Source of the DNA: Pseudomonas bubulae
GTDB lineage: Bacteria > Pseudomonadota > Gammaproteobacteria > Pseudomonadales > Pseudomonadaceae
Direction of reading: 5' to 3'
DNA: 64,000 nucleotides
NCBI RefSeq assembly: GCF_900618535.1
Contig: NZ_UYJA01000006.1
Location: 1 to 64,000 of the forward strand
Shown here: positions 9,112 through 18,800 of the stretch, in pieces
How positions within the stretch are numbered: position 1 is the first letter of the stretch
Layout of the letters: each line of letters opens with the position of its first letter
The notes under the pieces: model-generated
The model's input: only the letters and a program-made list of their open reading frames with translations
What the model was told of the DNA's origin: nothing
Database searches by the model: none
Position numbers and translations under genes: made by a program

Positions 9112-10236
9112 ATGCCGCTTCAACGACTCGATAGCCTGTCCACCATCCCCTCCCATGAATGGGATGCGCTGGTGCCGGTGGCCCAGCCTTTTTTGCGCCA
9201 TGCCTTTCTCAGTACCCTGGAAGACAGTGCCAGCCTGGGCCCGCATTCAGGCTGGCAGCCCGAGCATTTACTGCATTATGAAAATGGGCAGTTGCAGGCG
9301 GCGTTGCCCAGTTATCGAAAATGGCATTCCTACGGTGAGTACGTGTTCGATCACGAGTGGGCGCAAGCCTGTGAGCGGGCAGGTATCGAGTACTACCCCA
9401 AGCTGCTTGCGGCAGTACCGTTCAGTCCGGTCAGCGGCCCCCGGTTGTTGGCCGCCCGTGCCGAGGACGGGCTTGAGCTGCTGGCGGCCTTGCCCGGTTA
9501 TCTGCAGATCGAAGGGTTGTCCAGCGCCCATATCAATTTCACCGACCTGCTGGCCGATACGGCGCTGGCGCAACAACCCGGCTGGATGCAACGGCTGGGT
9601 TGTCAGTTTCACTGGCAGAACCGCGGGTACCGGGACTTTCAGGATTTTCTCGATGCCCTGAGCTCACGCAAGCGCAAACAGATGCGCAAAGAGCGTGAGC
9701 AAGTGGCAGGGCAGGGGTTTGAGTTTGAGTGGCTGGAAGGCCAGCAGGTGAGTGAAGCGCAATGGGATTTTGTCTACGCCTGCTACGCCAACACCTATGC
9801 TGTGCGACGGCAAACGCCGTATCTGACCCGGGATTTCTTCAGCCTGCTGGCCGAGCGCATGCCCGAATCGATTCGCGTGGTGCTGGCCAAACAGGGTTCG
9901 ACCCCGGTTGCGATGGCGTTCAGCCTGATCGGCGGCGACAGTCTCTATGGTCGCTACTGGGGATGTCTTGGCGAGTTTGACCGCCTGCATTTCGAGACGT
10001 GTTTCTACCAGGGCATGGATTACGCTATCGCCCACGGTATCAGGCGTTTTGATGCCGGTGCTCAGGGCGAGCACAAGCTGATTCGCGGCTTTGAACCGGT
10101 GATCACACACTCATGGCATTACCTGCGCCATCAGGGCTTGAAGGCGGCCGTAAGTGACTTTTTGCAGCGTGAGCGGGTCGGTGTGCTGGCGTATGCTGAA
10201 GAGGCGAGGTCGGCGCTGCCATATCGGCAGGCCTGA
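9112..10236 (+). CDS. FemAB/GNAT-like acyltransferase (DUF482, PF04339)
   Basis: A 374-residue soluble protein of the DUF482 family. These proteins have two GNAT-like halves and are often annotated as peptidoglycan-biosynthesis or GNAT acetyltransferases. Seen here are the N-terminal HEWDALVP and FLRHAFLSTLE stretches, the lysine/arginine-rich SSRKRKQMRKEREQV segment, and the C-terminal RRFDAGAQGEHKLIRGFEP block that is strongly conserved in the family. The biochemical substrate is not established. The start at 9112 follows TTGAGGA at good spacing. Convergent with aqpZ. Confidence 0.85.
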   Translation: MPLQRLDSLSTIPSHEWDALVPVAQPFLRHAFLSTLEDSASLGPHSGWQPEHLLHYENGQLQAALPSYRKWHSYGEYVFDHEWAQACERAGIEYYPKLLAAVPFSPVSGPRLLAARAEDGLELLAALPGYLQIEGLSSAHINFTDLLADTALAQQPGWMQRLGCQFHWQNRGYRDFQDFLDALSSRKRKQMRKEREQVAGQGFEFEWLEGQQVSEAQWDFVYACYANTYAVRRQTPYLTRDFFSLLAERMPESIRVVLAKQGSTPVAMAFSLIGGDSLYGRYWGCLGEFDRLHFETCFYQGMDYAIAHGIRRFDAGAQGEHKLIRGFEPVITHSWHYLRHQGLKAAVSDFLQRERVGVLAYAEEARSALPYRQA

Positions 10237-10253
10237 CCCTCGCGTCCGGCCGT

Positions 10254-10955
10254 TTAGCTGCCTTCCTTGCCCAGCCAGCGATAGACCAGTGCGCCAATGG
10301 CCGCACCCAGCATTGGCGCCAACCAGAACATCCATAACTGCTGAAGCGCCCAGCCGCCTACGATCAGCGCCGGGCCTGTGCTGCGCGCCGGGTTGACCGA
10401 CGTGTTGGTCACCGGGATCGAAATCAGGTGGATCAGCGTCAGCGCCAGGCCGATGGCCAGAGGGGCGTGCCCCGCGGATACCCGTTTGTCAGTGGCGCCC
10501 ATGATGATCAGGATAAACATGGCGGTCATGGTGATTTCACAGATGAGCCCCGACACCATGGAGTAGCCACCGGGTGAGTGGTCGCCATAGCCATTGGCTG
10601 CGAGCCCGCTGGCAGCCAGATCAAAGCCGGGTTTGCCACTGGCAATCATGTACAGGAGCCCGGCAGCAATCACACCGCCGAGGATCTGGGCAATGATGTA
10701 GGCAGGCAGTTCTTTTGCAGGAAAGCGTCCACCAACCCACAAGCCGAAAGACACGGCCGGGTTGAGATGGCAACCACTTATATGGCCGATGGCAAAGGCC
10801 ATGGTCACCACGGTCAAGCCAAATGCCAGAGCCACCCCCAGCAGGCCGATGCCGACATCAGGAAACGCGGCTGCGAGCACAGCACTGCCGCAACCGCCCA
10901 ATACCAACCAGAAAGTACCCAGCAACTCAGTGACGGAACGTTTGAACAAGGTCAT
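10254..10955 (-). CDS. aqpZ: Aquaporin Z
   Basis: A 233-residue MIP-family channel with six membrane segments and both NPA boxes, HLNPAVSFG in the first half and SVNPARSTGPA in the second. The narrow-filter arginine follows the second NPA, and the N-terminal ELLGTFWLVLGGCG matches AqpZ. It conducts water rather than glycerol in family members with this filter. The ribosome-binding site before the ATG at 10955 is weak. Confidence 0.95.
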   Translation of the reverse strand: MTLFKRSVTELLGTFWLVLGGCGSAVLAAAFPDVGIGLLGVALAFGLTVVTMAFAIGHISGCHLNPAVSFGLWVGGRFPAKELPAYIIAQILGGVIAAGLLYMIASGKPGFDLAASGLAANGYGDHSPGGYSMVSGLICEITMTAMFILIIMGATDKRVSAGHAPLAIGLALTLIHLISIPVTNTSVNPARSTGPALIVGGWALQQLWMFWLAPMLGAAIGALVYRWLGKEGS

Positions 10956-11085
10956 GGAGGAGATCCCGGATGGATAAATCCATCGAGCAATTGAAGCGGC
11001 GTTGCCTCCTGCGATTTACTACAGGATTCTCCCGAATCCTTTACTAATTACAGCACTCGCCGATTTTTTTTCCAGTGCCATAAAA

Positions 11086-11120
11086 AACGCCAGCCCCCTT
11101 TGAAATCGGGGGCTGGCGTT
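11086..11120 (-). terminator. Rho-independent terminator of the ABC exporter gene
   Basis: A 13-bp stem (AACGCCAGCCCCC / GGGGGCTGGCGTT) with a 9-base loop, followed on the minus strand by a run of T (plus-strand A at 11082-11087). It lies 37 bases after the minus-strand stop codon. Confidence 0.9.
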
Positions 11121-11156
11121 GTGCTCCACGCGCTTTGCAGTTAGCGCTTTTTTGGT

Positions 11157-12995
11157 TCAGTCGATGCCGACAAAACCACCGGTCTGGTGTTGCCACAAAC
11201 GCGAGTACAAGCCACCTTTGGCGAGCAGCTCGCTGTGGGTTCCGGATTCAGCGATACGGCCGTTTTCCAGGACCACCAGACGGTCCATCCGTGCAATGGT
11301 GGAGAGGCGGTGGGCGATGGCAATCACGGTTTTGCCTTGCATCAGGGTTTCCAGGCTTTCCTGGATCGCGGCTTCGACTTCGGAGTCCAGTGCCGAGGTG
11401 GCCTCGTCCATGATCAGGATCGGAGCGTTCTTGAGCAGCACGCGGGCAATGGCGATACGCTGGCGCTGGCCGCCGGACAGCTTGACGCCGCGCTCGCCCA
11501 CATGAGCGTCAAAACCGGTGCGGCCCTGGGCATCGGATAGCAGCGGGATAAACTCATCGGCCCGGGCTTTGCGCACGGCTTCCCACAGCTCCTCGTCGGT
11601 GGCGTCCGGCTTGCCGTACAGCAAATTGTCGCGGATCGAACGATGCAGCAGCGAGGTGTCCTGGGTAATCATTCCGATCTGTTCGCGCAAGCTTTCCTGC
11701 GTCACTTCGGCGATGTTTTGATCGTCGATCAGGATGCGACCGCCTTGTAGGTCATACAAGCGCAACAACAGGTTCACCAGGGTTGACTTGCCGGCACCGG
11801 AAGGGCCGATCAGGCCGATTTTTTCACCGGGTTTAATTACCAGGTTGAGGTCGCTGATGATCCCGCTGCGCTTGCCGTAATGGAAGTCAACGTGTTCAAA
11901 ACGCACTTCGCCACGGTTGACGATCAAGCGTGGAGCCTGGTCGCGGTCAGTCACGGCGACAGGTTGGGCGATGGTCTCCAGGCCGTCCTGAACCATGCCG
12001 ATATTTTCAAAAATGCCGTTGACCACCCACATGATCCAGCCGGACATGTTGACGATACGAATCACCAGGCCGGTGGCCAGGGCAATTGCGCCGACGCTGA
12101 TCAGCGACTGGCTCCACAGCCACAGCGCCAGGCCGCTGGTGCTGACGATCAGCAGGCCATTCAGGCTGGTGATTGCCACGTCCATGCTGGTGACCACGCG
12201 ACTGGCCAGTCGGGTTTTTTCGGTTTGCTCGATAATGGCTTCGCGCGCGTACTGCTGCTCAAAGTTTGTGTGGGCGAACAATTTGAGGGTGGTGATGTTG
12301 GTATAGCCGTCGACGATGCGGCCCATCAGTTTGGAGCGTGCATCAGAAGATACCACCGAGCGTTCCTTGACCCGTGGTACGAAGTAATACAAGGCCCCGA
12401 CATAGCACAGGATCCAGGTCAGCAGGGGGATCATCAGGCGCCAGTCGGCTTCGGCAAACAGCACCAGCGAGCTGATGGCATAGATCAGGACGTGCCACAG
12501 CGCATCGACGGCCTGTACCGCCGAATCACGCAGGGAGTTGCCGGTTTGCATGATGCGCTGGGCGATGCGCCCGGCAAAATCGTTCTGGAAAAAGTTGAGG
12601 CTTTGCTTGAGTACATAACTGTGGTTTTGCCAGCGGATCATGCTGGTCATGCTGGGGCTCAGGGTCTGGTGCACCAGCAGGTCATGCAGGCCGAAGAACA
12701 CCGGGCGGATGATCAGTGCGACCACGGCCATCCAGATCAGCTCACCGCTGTGGACCTTGAAAAAGTCAGTATTGGGCGTGCCCTGGGTCAGGTCGATCAG
12801 CGTGCTCAAGTAGCTGAAAAGCGATACTTCGATCAGTGCCGCGATCAGCCCGACCACCAGCAAGGCGGCAAACACGGGCCAGACCTGGCGCAGGTAGTAG
12901 AGATAAAATGCCCAGACAGTGCTGGGCGGAGCCGGAGTGGGGGCTTCGCGAAAAATATCGATCAGTTGTTCGAAGCGACGATAGAGCATTGGCAC
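11157..12995 (-). CDS. ABC transporter, fused permease and ATPase
   Basis: A 612-residue half-transporter of the exporter type. The N-terminal transmembrane domain (about residues 25-340, six helices) is followed by an ATPase with Walker A GPSGAGKST at 397-405, signature LSGGQ at 506-510 and Walker B ILIMDE at 526-531. It likely works as a homodimer exporting lipids, peptides or drugs; the substrate is unknown. The position next to ppiA matches PA3228 of P. aeruginosa. The start is GTG at 12995 or ATG at 12989. The only good ribosome-binding site (AAGGAG, 13021-13016) is separated from both by a GC-rich hairpin, described separately. Confidence 0.9.
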   Translation of the reverse strand: MPMLYRRFEQLIDIFREAPTPAPPSTVWAFYLYYLRQVWPVFAALLVVGLIAALIEVSLFSYLSTLIDLTQGTPNTDFFKVHSGELIWMAVVALIIRPVFFGLHDLLVHQTLSPSMTSMIRWQNHSYVLKQSLNFFQNDFAGRIAQRIMQTGNSLRDSAVQAVDALWHVLIYAISSLVLFAEADWRLMIPLLTWILCYVGALYYFVPRVKERSVVSSDARSKLMGRIVDGYTNITTLKLFAHTNFEQQYAREAIIEQTEKTRLASRVVTSMDVAITSLNGLLIVSTSGLALWLWSQSLISVGAIALATGLVIRIVNMSGWIMWVVNGIFENIGMVQDGLETIAQPVAVTDRDQAPRLIVNRGEVRFEHVDFHYGKRSGIISDLNLVIKPGEKIGLIGPSGAGKSTLVNLLLRLYDLQGGRILIDDQNIAEVTQESLREQIGMITQDTSLLHRSIRDNLLYGKPDATDEELWEAVRKARADEFIPLLSDAQGRTGFDAHVGERGVKLSGGQRQRIAIARVLLKNAPILIMDEATSALDSEVEAAIQESLETLMQGKTVIAIAHRLSTIARMDRLVVLENGRIAESGTHSELLAKGGLYSRLWQHQTGGFVGID

Positions 12996-12999
12996 TGAC

Positions 13000-13021
13000 G
13001 CCCGCAGCGCGGGCTCTCCTT
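13000..13021 (-). promoter_or_regulatory. Ribosome-binding site bridged to start codon by a hairpin
   Basis: On the minus strand AAGGAG (13021-13016) is followed after one base by a perfect 6-bp stem GCCCGC/GCGGGC with a 3-base loop (13014-13000). The GTG start at 12995 comes four bases later. Linear spacing is 20 bases. With the stem folded, the effective spacing is about five or six. Confidence 0.45.
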
Positions 13022-13046
13022 ATAGTGGTGTGACCGGCAGAGCAAA

Positions 13047-13101
13047 ACACGGTCGCTGCAGGCGAAGGCAGCATAGCCGTCTGCGGCAGCAGCGACCGTG
13101 T
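13047..13101 (-). terminator. Probable terminator of ppiA
   Basis: Arms ACACGGTCGCTGC (13047-13059) and GCAGCGACCGTGT (13089-13101) enclose a 29-base GC-rich loop. On the minus strand the stem ends in GTGTTTTGC, a short U-tract. It sits 39 bases past the ppiA stop. The long loop makes this less certain than the other terminators. Confidence 0.55.
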
Positions 13102-13139
13102 ATTGTTTCCAGTCAGCGCTTCCTGCGTGATAGCGCCTG

Positions 13140-13703
13140 TCAGTCGATACGCTTGGCCGACTTGATCAGGACCGGATCGATGGGCACATTTTGCATGCCT
13201 TGTTTGGTGGTGGTTTGCGAGTTGACGATCTGGTCAACAACATCCATGCCATTTACTACCTTGGCAAAAACGGCGTAACCGGCATCACGGCCCGGGTCCA
13301 GAAACGCATTGTCTGCCACGTTGATGAAGAATTGACTGGTGGCCGAGTTCGGGTTCGACGTGCGTGCCATCGACAGGGTCCCGCGAACGTTATGCAAGCC
13401 GTTGCTGGCTTCGTTCTTGATCGGGTCGCGGGTCTGTTTTTGCACCATCTGCGACGTAAAACCACCACCTTGCACCATGAAACCCGGGATCACGCGGTGA
13501 AAAATGGTGTTGTTGTAAAAGCCGCTGTCGACATACTTGAGGAAGTTGTCAGTGCTGATCGGAGCCTTGACCGGGTCCAGTTCGATTTCGATCTTGCCAA
13601 AGCTGGTATCCAGTACCACGTGAGGCGCTTTGGCAGTTTCAGCCGCCATAAGGTTGGCAGCGAACAGCAGGGCGCCAGCGGCAAGAGCAATTTTTTTAAG
13701 CAT
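13140..13703 (-). CDS. ppiA: Periplasmic cyclophilin-type peptidyl-prolyl isomerase
   Basis: A 187-residue protein with a signal peptide (MLKKIALAAGALLFAANLMA, cleaved near AAET), then a complete cyclophilin domain. Recognisable parts are FHRVIPGFMVQGGGF with the catalytic arginine, the LSMAR block and the SQFFINVADNAFLD block. It catalyses cis-trans isomerisation of prolyl bonds during folding of exported proteins. It corresponds to PA3227. Confidence 0.93.
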   Translation of the reverse strand: MLKKIALAAGALLFAANLMAAETAKAPHVVLDTSFGKIEIELDPVKAPISTDNFLKYVDSGFYNNTIFHRVIPGFMVQGGGFTSQMVQKQTRDPIKNEASNGLHNVRGTLSMARTSNPNSATSQFFINVADNAFLDPGRDAGYAVFAKVVNGMDVVDQIVNSQTTTKQGMQNVPIDPVLIKSAKRID

Positions 13704-13866
13704 GGTTCAGTGATCCTGAAAAGTTGGGTGACCGTTCTATGCCGCACCGTCAGTGAAGCTGGGGGGCATTGAACCAGTGCCCGTGCCACATCTTGCAATG
13801 GCAGATGTTCACGGGCGGCGGGTGTTGGACAGGATATTCTCGAATCAGGTTCCTGCCCACTGCTCA

Positions 13867-14790
13867 TCACGCTTGCTGCGGTGCGGCGAAAGGTGCCTCG
13901 AGCGGTGCCGTGTCGAAAGTTCGCAACAATTCGACAAGGATTTGAGTTGCCGGGCCCAGGGGTTTGTCCTTGTTGGCGTACAGGAAAAACACCGGGTGAC
14001 GATTGCCGCCCTGGTTGAGCGGCAACGGCTTGAGGAGACCTTCCTTGAGCTCGCGCTCGATCATGTGCCGTGGCAACCAGGCAAACCCCAGCCCGCTGCC
14101 CACAAAGGCAGCCGCCGTGGCCAGGCTGCCGACGGTCCAGCGCTGCTCGGAGCCCAGCCAGCCCACGTCCCGTGGTTGCTGGCGCCCGGAGTCACGAATC
14201 ACCACTTGTAACTGGCTTTCGAGGTCCTGGAAATGCAACTCGCGTTGCAGGCGATGCAACGGGTGGTCGGGATGGGCCACGGCGACAAACTCCACGGTGC
14301 TCAACTCGGTACCCAGGTAGCCGGGAATATTGAAGCTGCTGATGGCCAGGTCAGCCACGCCTTCGAGCAGCACTTCCTCGACGCCGGAAAGAACCTCTTC
14401 ACGCAGACGTACGCGACAGCCCCGGCTTTGCGGCATAAAAGCTGTCAGGGCGCGCACCAACCGGGCGTTGGGGTAGGCTGCGTCGACGACCAGGCGCACC
14501 TCGGCTTCCCAGCCTTGCTCCATATGATGGGCAAGGTCTTCGAGCTGGCTGGCCTGCTTGACCAGTTGCCGGGAGCGACGCAGCAACACGCCACCGGCTT
14601 CTGTCAGCACCGCCTTGCGTCCGTCGATGCGCAGCAGCGGCACGCCGAGCTGGTCCTGCATGCGGGCCACGGTATAGCTGACAGACGACTGTGAGCGGTG
14701 GAGAACTTCAGCGGCTTGTGCGAAGCCTCCGTGGTCGACCACAGCCTGCAAGGTGCGCCATTGATCAAGGGTCACGCGGGGCGCTTTCAC
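13867..14790 (-). CDS. LysR-family transcriptional regulator
   Basis: A 307-residue regulator. The N-terminal winged helix-turn-helix (residues about 8-65, LDQWRTLQAVVDHGGFAQAAEVLHRSQSSVSYTVARMQ) is followed by a periplasmic-binding-like effector domain. The start is GTG at 14790 behind AGAGGA. It is transcribed divergently from azoR across 154 bases, so control of azoR and of itself is likely. The same pairing occurs around PA3225-PA3223 in P. aeruginosa. The effector is unknown; quinones or electrophiles are plausible given azoR. Confidence 0.88.
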   Translation of the reverse strand: MKAPRVTLDQWRTLQAVVDHGGFAQAAEVLHRSQSSVSYTVARMQDQLGVPLLRIDGRKAVLTEAGGVLLRRSRQLVKQASQLEDLAHHMEQGWEAEVRLVVDAAYPNARLVRALTAFMPQSRGCRVRLREEVLSGVEEVLLEGVADLAISSFNIPGYLGTELSTVEFVAVAHPDHPLHRLQRELHFQDLESQLQVVIRDSGRQQPRDVGWLGSEQRWTVGSLATAAAFVGSGLGFAWLPRHMIERELKEGLLKPLPLNQGGNRHPVFFLYANKDKPLGPATQILVELLRTFDTAPLEAPFAAPQQA

Positions 14791-14944
14791 AATGAATTCC
14801 TCTGATTTTGGAGTGGTTACAGGATACCGTTAAACAAACAGATTTATAGATAGGTTGTAGCAGGTAATTGCGCTTTTTTATCGAATCAATGACCCCTAAT
14901 CTTGGCTCCATTCTTACAGCATTTACAGATGGAGCTTGTCCGCC

Positions 14945-15544
14945 ATGTCCAATGTTCTGATCATTGAAAGTAGCGCCCGCCAGCAAGGCTCGTTTTCCCG
15001 TCAGTTGACCCAGCAGTTCATCAGCCAGTGGCAAGCAGCCCATCCGACCGATCAGGTCACCGTTCGCGACCTTGCCCTGCACCCGGTACCGCACCTTGAT
15101 GCCAACCTGTTGGGTGGCTGGATGAAGCCCGAAGCACAACGCAGTGCAGACGAGCACGCCTCCCTCAAGCGCTCCGATGAGTTGACCGACGAGTTGCTGG
15201 CCGCTGATGTACTGGTGCTGGCGGCGCCCATGTACAACTTTGCGATACCGAGCACGCTCAAGGCCTGGCTGGACCACGTATTGCGCGCCGGGGTGACCTT
15301 CAAGTACACCGAAAACGGTCCACAGGGGCTTTTGACCGGCAAGAAAGCATACGTGTTGACGGCTCGCGGCGGGCTATATGCGGGTAGCACCTCGGACCAT
15401 CAGGAACCATATCTGCGTCAGGTCATGGCCTTTGTCGGCATTCACGATGTGACCTTTATCCATGCCGAAGGGATGAACCTGGGCGGTGACTTCCAGGAGA
15501 AAGGTTTGAATCAGGCCAAGGCCAGGTTGTCTGCCATCGCGTAG
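14945..15544 (+). CDS. azoR: FMN-dependent NADH-azoreductase
   Basis: A 199-residue flavodoxin-like quinone reductase. It opens with the phosphate-binding loop ESSARQQGSFSRQLT and has the FMN-contacting APMYNFAIPSTLKAWLD segment and TARGGLY, all typical of AzoR. It reduces azo dyes and quinones with NAD(P)H as a homodimer in the cytoplasm. An in-frame TTG at 14936 is only one base from GGAG (14931-14934), so the ATG at 14945, 10 bases away, is chosen. Confidence 0.93.
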   Translation: MSNVLIIESSARQQGSFSRQLTQQFISQWQAAHPTDQVTVRDLALHPVPHLDANLLGGWMKPEAQRSADEHASLKRSDELTDELLAADVLVLAAPMYNFAIPSTLKAWLDHVLRAGVTFKYTENGPQGLLTGKKAYVLTARGGLYAGSTSDHQEPYLRQVMAFVGIHDVTFIHAEGMNLGGDFQEKGLNQAKARLSAIA

Positions 15545-15649
15545 TCTGTTAATCGACAGATAATCGCCCGATGGCTTAATTGTTTCATTGCTCCTTCAAG
15601 CATGCGGTTCGCGCATCGAACCTCCCTTTGCACTTTATTGAGTGCCCGT

Positions 15650-15686
15650 GCCCGATCAGCCTTTGCGCTGGATCGGGCTTTTTTTG
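15650..15686 (+). terminator. Rho-independent terminator of azoR
   Basis: The stem GCCCGATC/GATCGGGC (15650-15657 with 15671-15678) has a partly paired loop, followed by eight T residues. It separates azoR from the large toxin-like gene. Confidence 0.85.
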
Positions 15687-15843
15687 TCTGGAGCATTTGT
15701 TGCGTACAAGCATGTTCACGCCTTTCAAGTGCGCTATGTATCTATCTTTTTACAGGTCCATGCTCTGTTAGCTTTGCCCTTTAATTGTTTTGCCCGGGAT
15801 CCTTATCGGATGGCAAAACATCACTGATTAAGGGCTGTGTGCC
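15687..15843 (+). promoter_or_regulatory. AT-richer leader with hairpin before the toxin-like gene
   Basis: This spacer is visibly richer in A and T than its surroundings. It holds a hairpin made of GTTTTGCC (15787-15794) and GGCAAAAC (15812-15819), with an inner ATCC/GGAT pairing, ending 10 bases before AAGGG (15829-15833). The hairpin could control translation of the 1944-codon gene, or could be a remnant. I see no convincing -35/-10 pair. Confidence 0.4.
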
Positions 15844-18800
15844 ATGTCCATGCTTTCGTCCCGCCCAGAGGCGCAACTCCAAAGAGAAGCGCTGGCCATT
15901 GCCGGCCACCTATCCCGACAGCCCACTTTTCTTGCGGCCGCCAGAGATTCGTTTCGCACAACGTTGCACCGGCGCTTTGCGTTTGTGTCACAAGCATTTG
16001 ACCTGGATGCAATGCATGTCACTGATTATCGGCTTGTGTGGAATCAGGATCAGACCGAGCAGGTTGCCAGTCCCGCCACTTCCCGGACTCTGGGTGAGGA
16101 ACTGAGTCGATATCTGGCGAGCCGTGAGCTGCCGGTTTTTCAGGGGTTGGTCGGTATCTTCGACAAGGCGGGAGTCTATGGGGATCTGGGGGCGCGCATT
16201 GTTGGCGGCGACAATACCGGCAGTGAGCTCGTGGCCATGTTGCAGGATGCAGGTGTCCGGGCCTGCTTGAACTACCAGCAACAGGTAGCGGCTTTTTATA
16301 GCGGTACACCGCTGGACGGGCTCAAGTCGGCCATGGCTGTTGCCTCGCCCCATGAGCTGGCAGGTGTCGATCCGCAGCGACTTGTCTTCGGCGTCCTGGG
16401 GGTATCCGGCCATGAATGGGAGAGCCGCAGCATTGTCCAGCTGTTCGCGGCCTACAGGGAGAGCGGCGAGTTGGCTGCGCATCCGGACGGCATGAGCACG
16501 GACGGCCAAATGACTGCCTGGACATACCCTGCGGCCAGTGCGGGCCATTTTTATCGCAGTCACTCCGGTCTGGAGAAGCCTGGGGTTCTGCTTAAACTTC
16601 TGCAGGACGCCGATAATCGCTATGCCCGTGACCTGCCGATGAACGAGCCTCTCAAGGCCTGGCTGGCACACAGAATGGCCAGGCAAAGGGCTGCTGAAGC
16701 CAATCTGCGTATGCGCGACGGCACCTTGACGGCGGAAGGGGCGGCCATGATCAAGGGGATAACCGGCGGCGTGCGCGATGCGATGGATCTGCACAGCCCT
16801 GGCGTGTATGAGCTGTTTCTGCGGGTGCCTGGAATCGAGGCCCGGGTTGCCGGATGTCTGGTTCTTACCAGCAATCCGCGGGATCTGCCCATCTACAGTC
16901 CTGCGGGTGTCATCCTGTTGATTGCAGGTCAGGGACTGATCGAGTTTTCCTCGGGCAGTGAGTTCAGTGACTGCATGACGCTCTGGCTGGATCAACCACA
17001 AAACCATCCCTGGTTGCGAGCCGGGGTTGCGTTGGGCCACCGGGACGCTGTTTTTGCCCATCGTCCACGTGCGCTTGTGGACTATCCGGGTGTACCCGGC
17101 GGCGATGCCTTTGCCCACTGCCTGACAACATTGCTGAGCTGGCAGCAGGACAGTTGTACGCATCTGATCCGTTCTGGCTCGGTGGAGCCCCTTTATCTGG
17201 AGCAGGCAATTGATCTCAGGGCCAGGTTTCGTGTCGTGCATGTGCTGCAGGTGTGCGAGTCAGCCCGACAGGGAAAACACACCGCGCAAGCGTTCAGGAA
17301 CACCGCCCTGAATGACGGGTTGGTGCAGGTATTCCCCCTGATCCAGCCGCTGGTTTCACCATTCGATATGGACAGTCTGAATCTCAAGGGTTACCGCGAT
17401 GACAGCAAAGTCACAGATCTGTCAGTCGGGAGGATAAATCCAGAGCATTTGCAGCTTGTCAGTACCAGTCCGCTCGGCGATGTACTGCGTGAAATGGTTG
17501 CCAATCTCGAGGCATTCAACGTTTTTGCCCAAGCAGATCTTTTCTTTATCTGTGCAGGTGACAATTGCATCGAAATGGCAGCGCAGGAGTTTCGTGAAAG
17601 CATACAGGCTCTTGTTCGCCCATTGAGGTACATCGCTGTCGAGTACCAATTGCCTGTAGCACCCGAGGCGGTGCCAGATGAACCGATAAACACGTTCAAA
17701 CAGCAGGCAGACGCTACCTTGGCGGACTTGCAGGCTATGTCCGAAATGCTCAAGCAGTCTGCTGTACCGTCTTCGCGCAGGCTGCGTCCAGCCATGCATT
17801 CAGAGCTGCAGTGCGCCATCAGTGAGGTAATTCGCCAGTTTCAGTTGTTCAAGGATGACTTGCGTGGCGAGGCTATACAGGTGCTGTACCAGCGCCTGCC
17901 GCTTGCCGAAACACTGCCGGTCAGACTGCGCGGGCATCTGGAGACCTACCTGCAGGGTGACGGGCAAACCTATCTTTTTGATTACGGTGAGTCTGTAACT
18001 CTGCCGGAAATGCTCGAGTACTACCGTGTCATTCCGGCTGGCCCAACTACGGCTCCTGCCAGGCTGCAGGCACTGAACGATCTTGAAGAGCAGTATGCAG
18101 TTCGGTGTATGGGTATGGAGCGGGGCACGCCCCTGATTGACTGCCTTCTCACTGCGGATCAGGAGCGAAAGCTGCTGAATGCCGTCAAGGGTTTTATATC
18201 GTCCCGGCAGCCTTCACAAGGTGTTAACGCTCTGCCGCCGCTGGAATTGCTGGCACATTACCTGCCTGATTTTGACCCTGCCCGGTTCGCTCACACCAGG
18301 CCTGCAGTCGCGCTGCAACAGCTGCTGACTTCAGAATGCGGTCAGTGTCTCGATCGCGAATTGCTCAAGGTCCTGGGGTGGCATGGCGCACGCGATGGTG
18401 AGACCAGCCCGGTGACGCTATGTACCCAACTGGTCTGGAAGACTCTTGTGCTTCGATACTCGCAGGCTGGTGAAGTGGCCGGTTACGATTTGCACTCGGA
18501 TCGTCTATGGGGCAGGACCTATGCGTGGATCCGCAGCGATTTTGAGACCTTTTTGCTTACTTCGCGACAAGCTGCATCCTCGGCGTTTGCCGCGTTGCTG
18601 GCGCGGTTGTTGCGAACGGCCATGCCACCGGATTTCAGTGTCCGCGATATTCCTGGCGAACTGACTTACGGTTCGCCCAGTTGGGTCAACTTGCGCCATG
18701 GTGCCGAACTGGCGCATGCCATCGAGCCAGGCTCGACACTGCGCATGACATTTCAGGAAGTCATCCTGTTGCCTGGCAAGCAGGGGCAGGGGCTCGTTTT

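Noticed and set aside
15580..15784. Three overlapping short ORFs between azoR and the toxin-like gene
   Set aside because: They run through the azoR terminator, have no ribosome-binding site, and overlap in different frames.
15988..17241. 417-codon ORF antisense to the toxin-like gene
   Set aside because: It mirrors the high-GC plus-strand gene and has no family-like motifs or ribosome-binding site.
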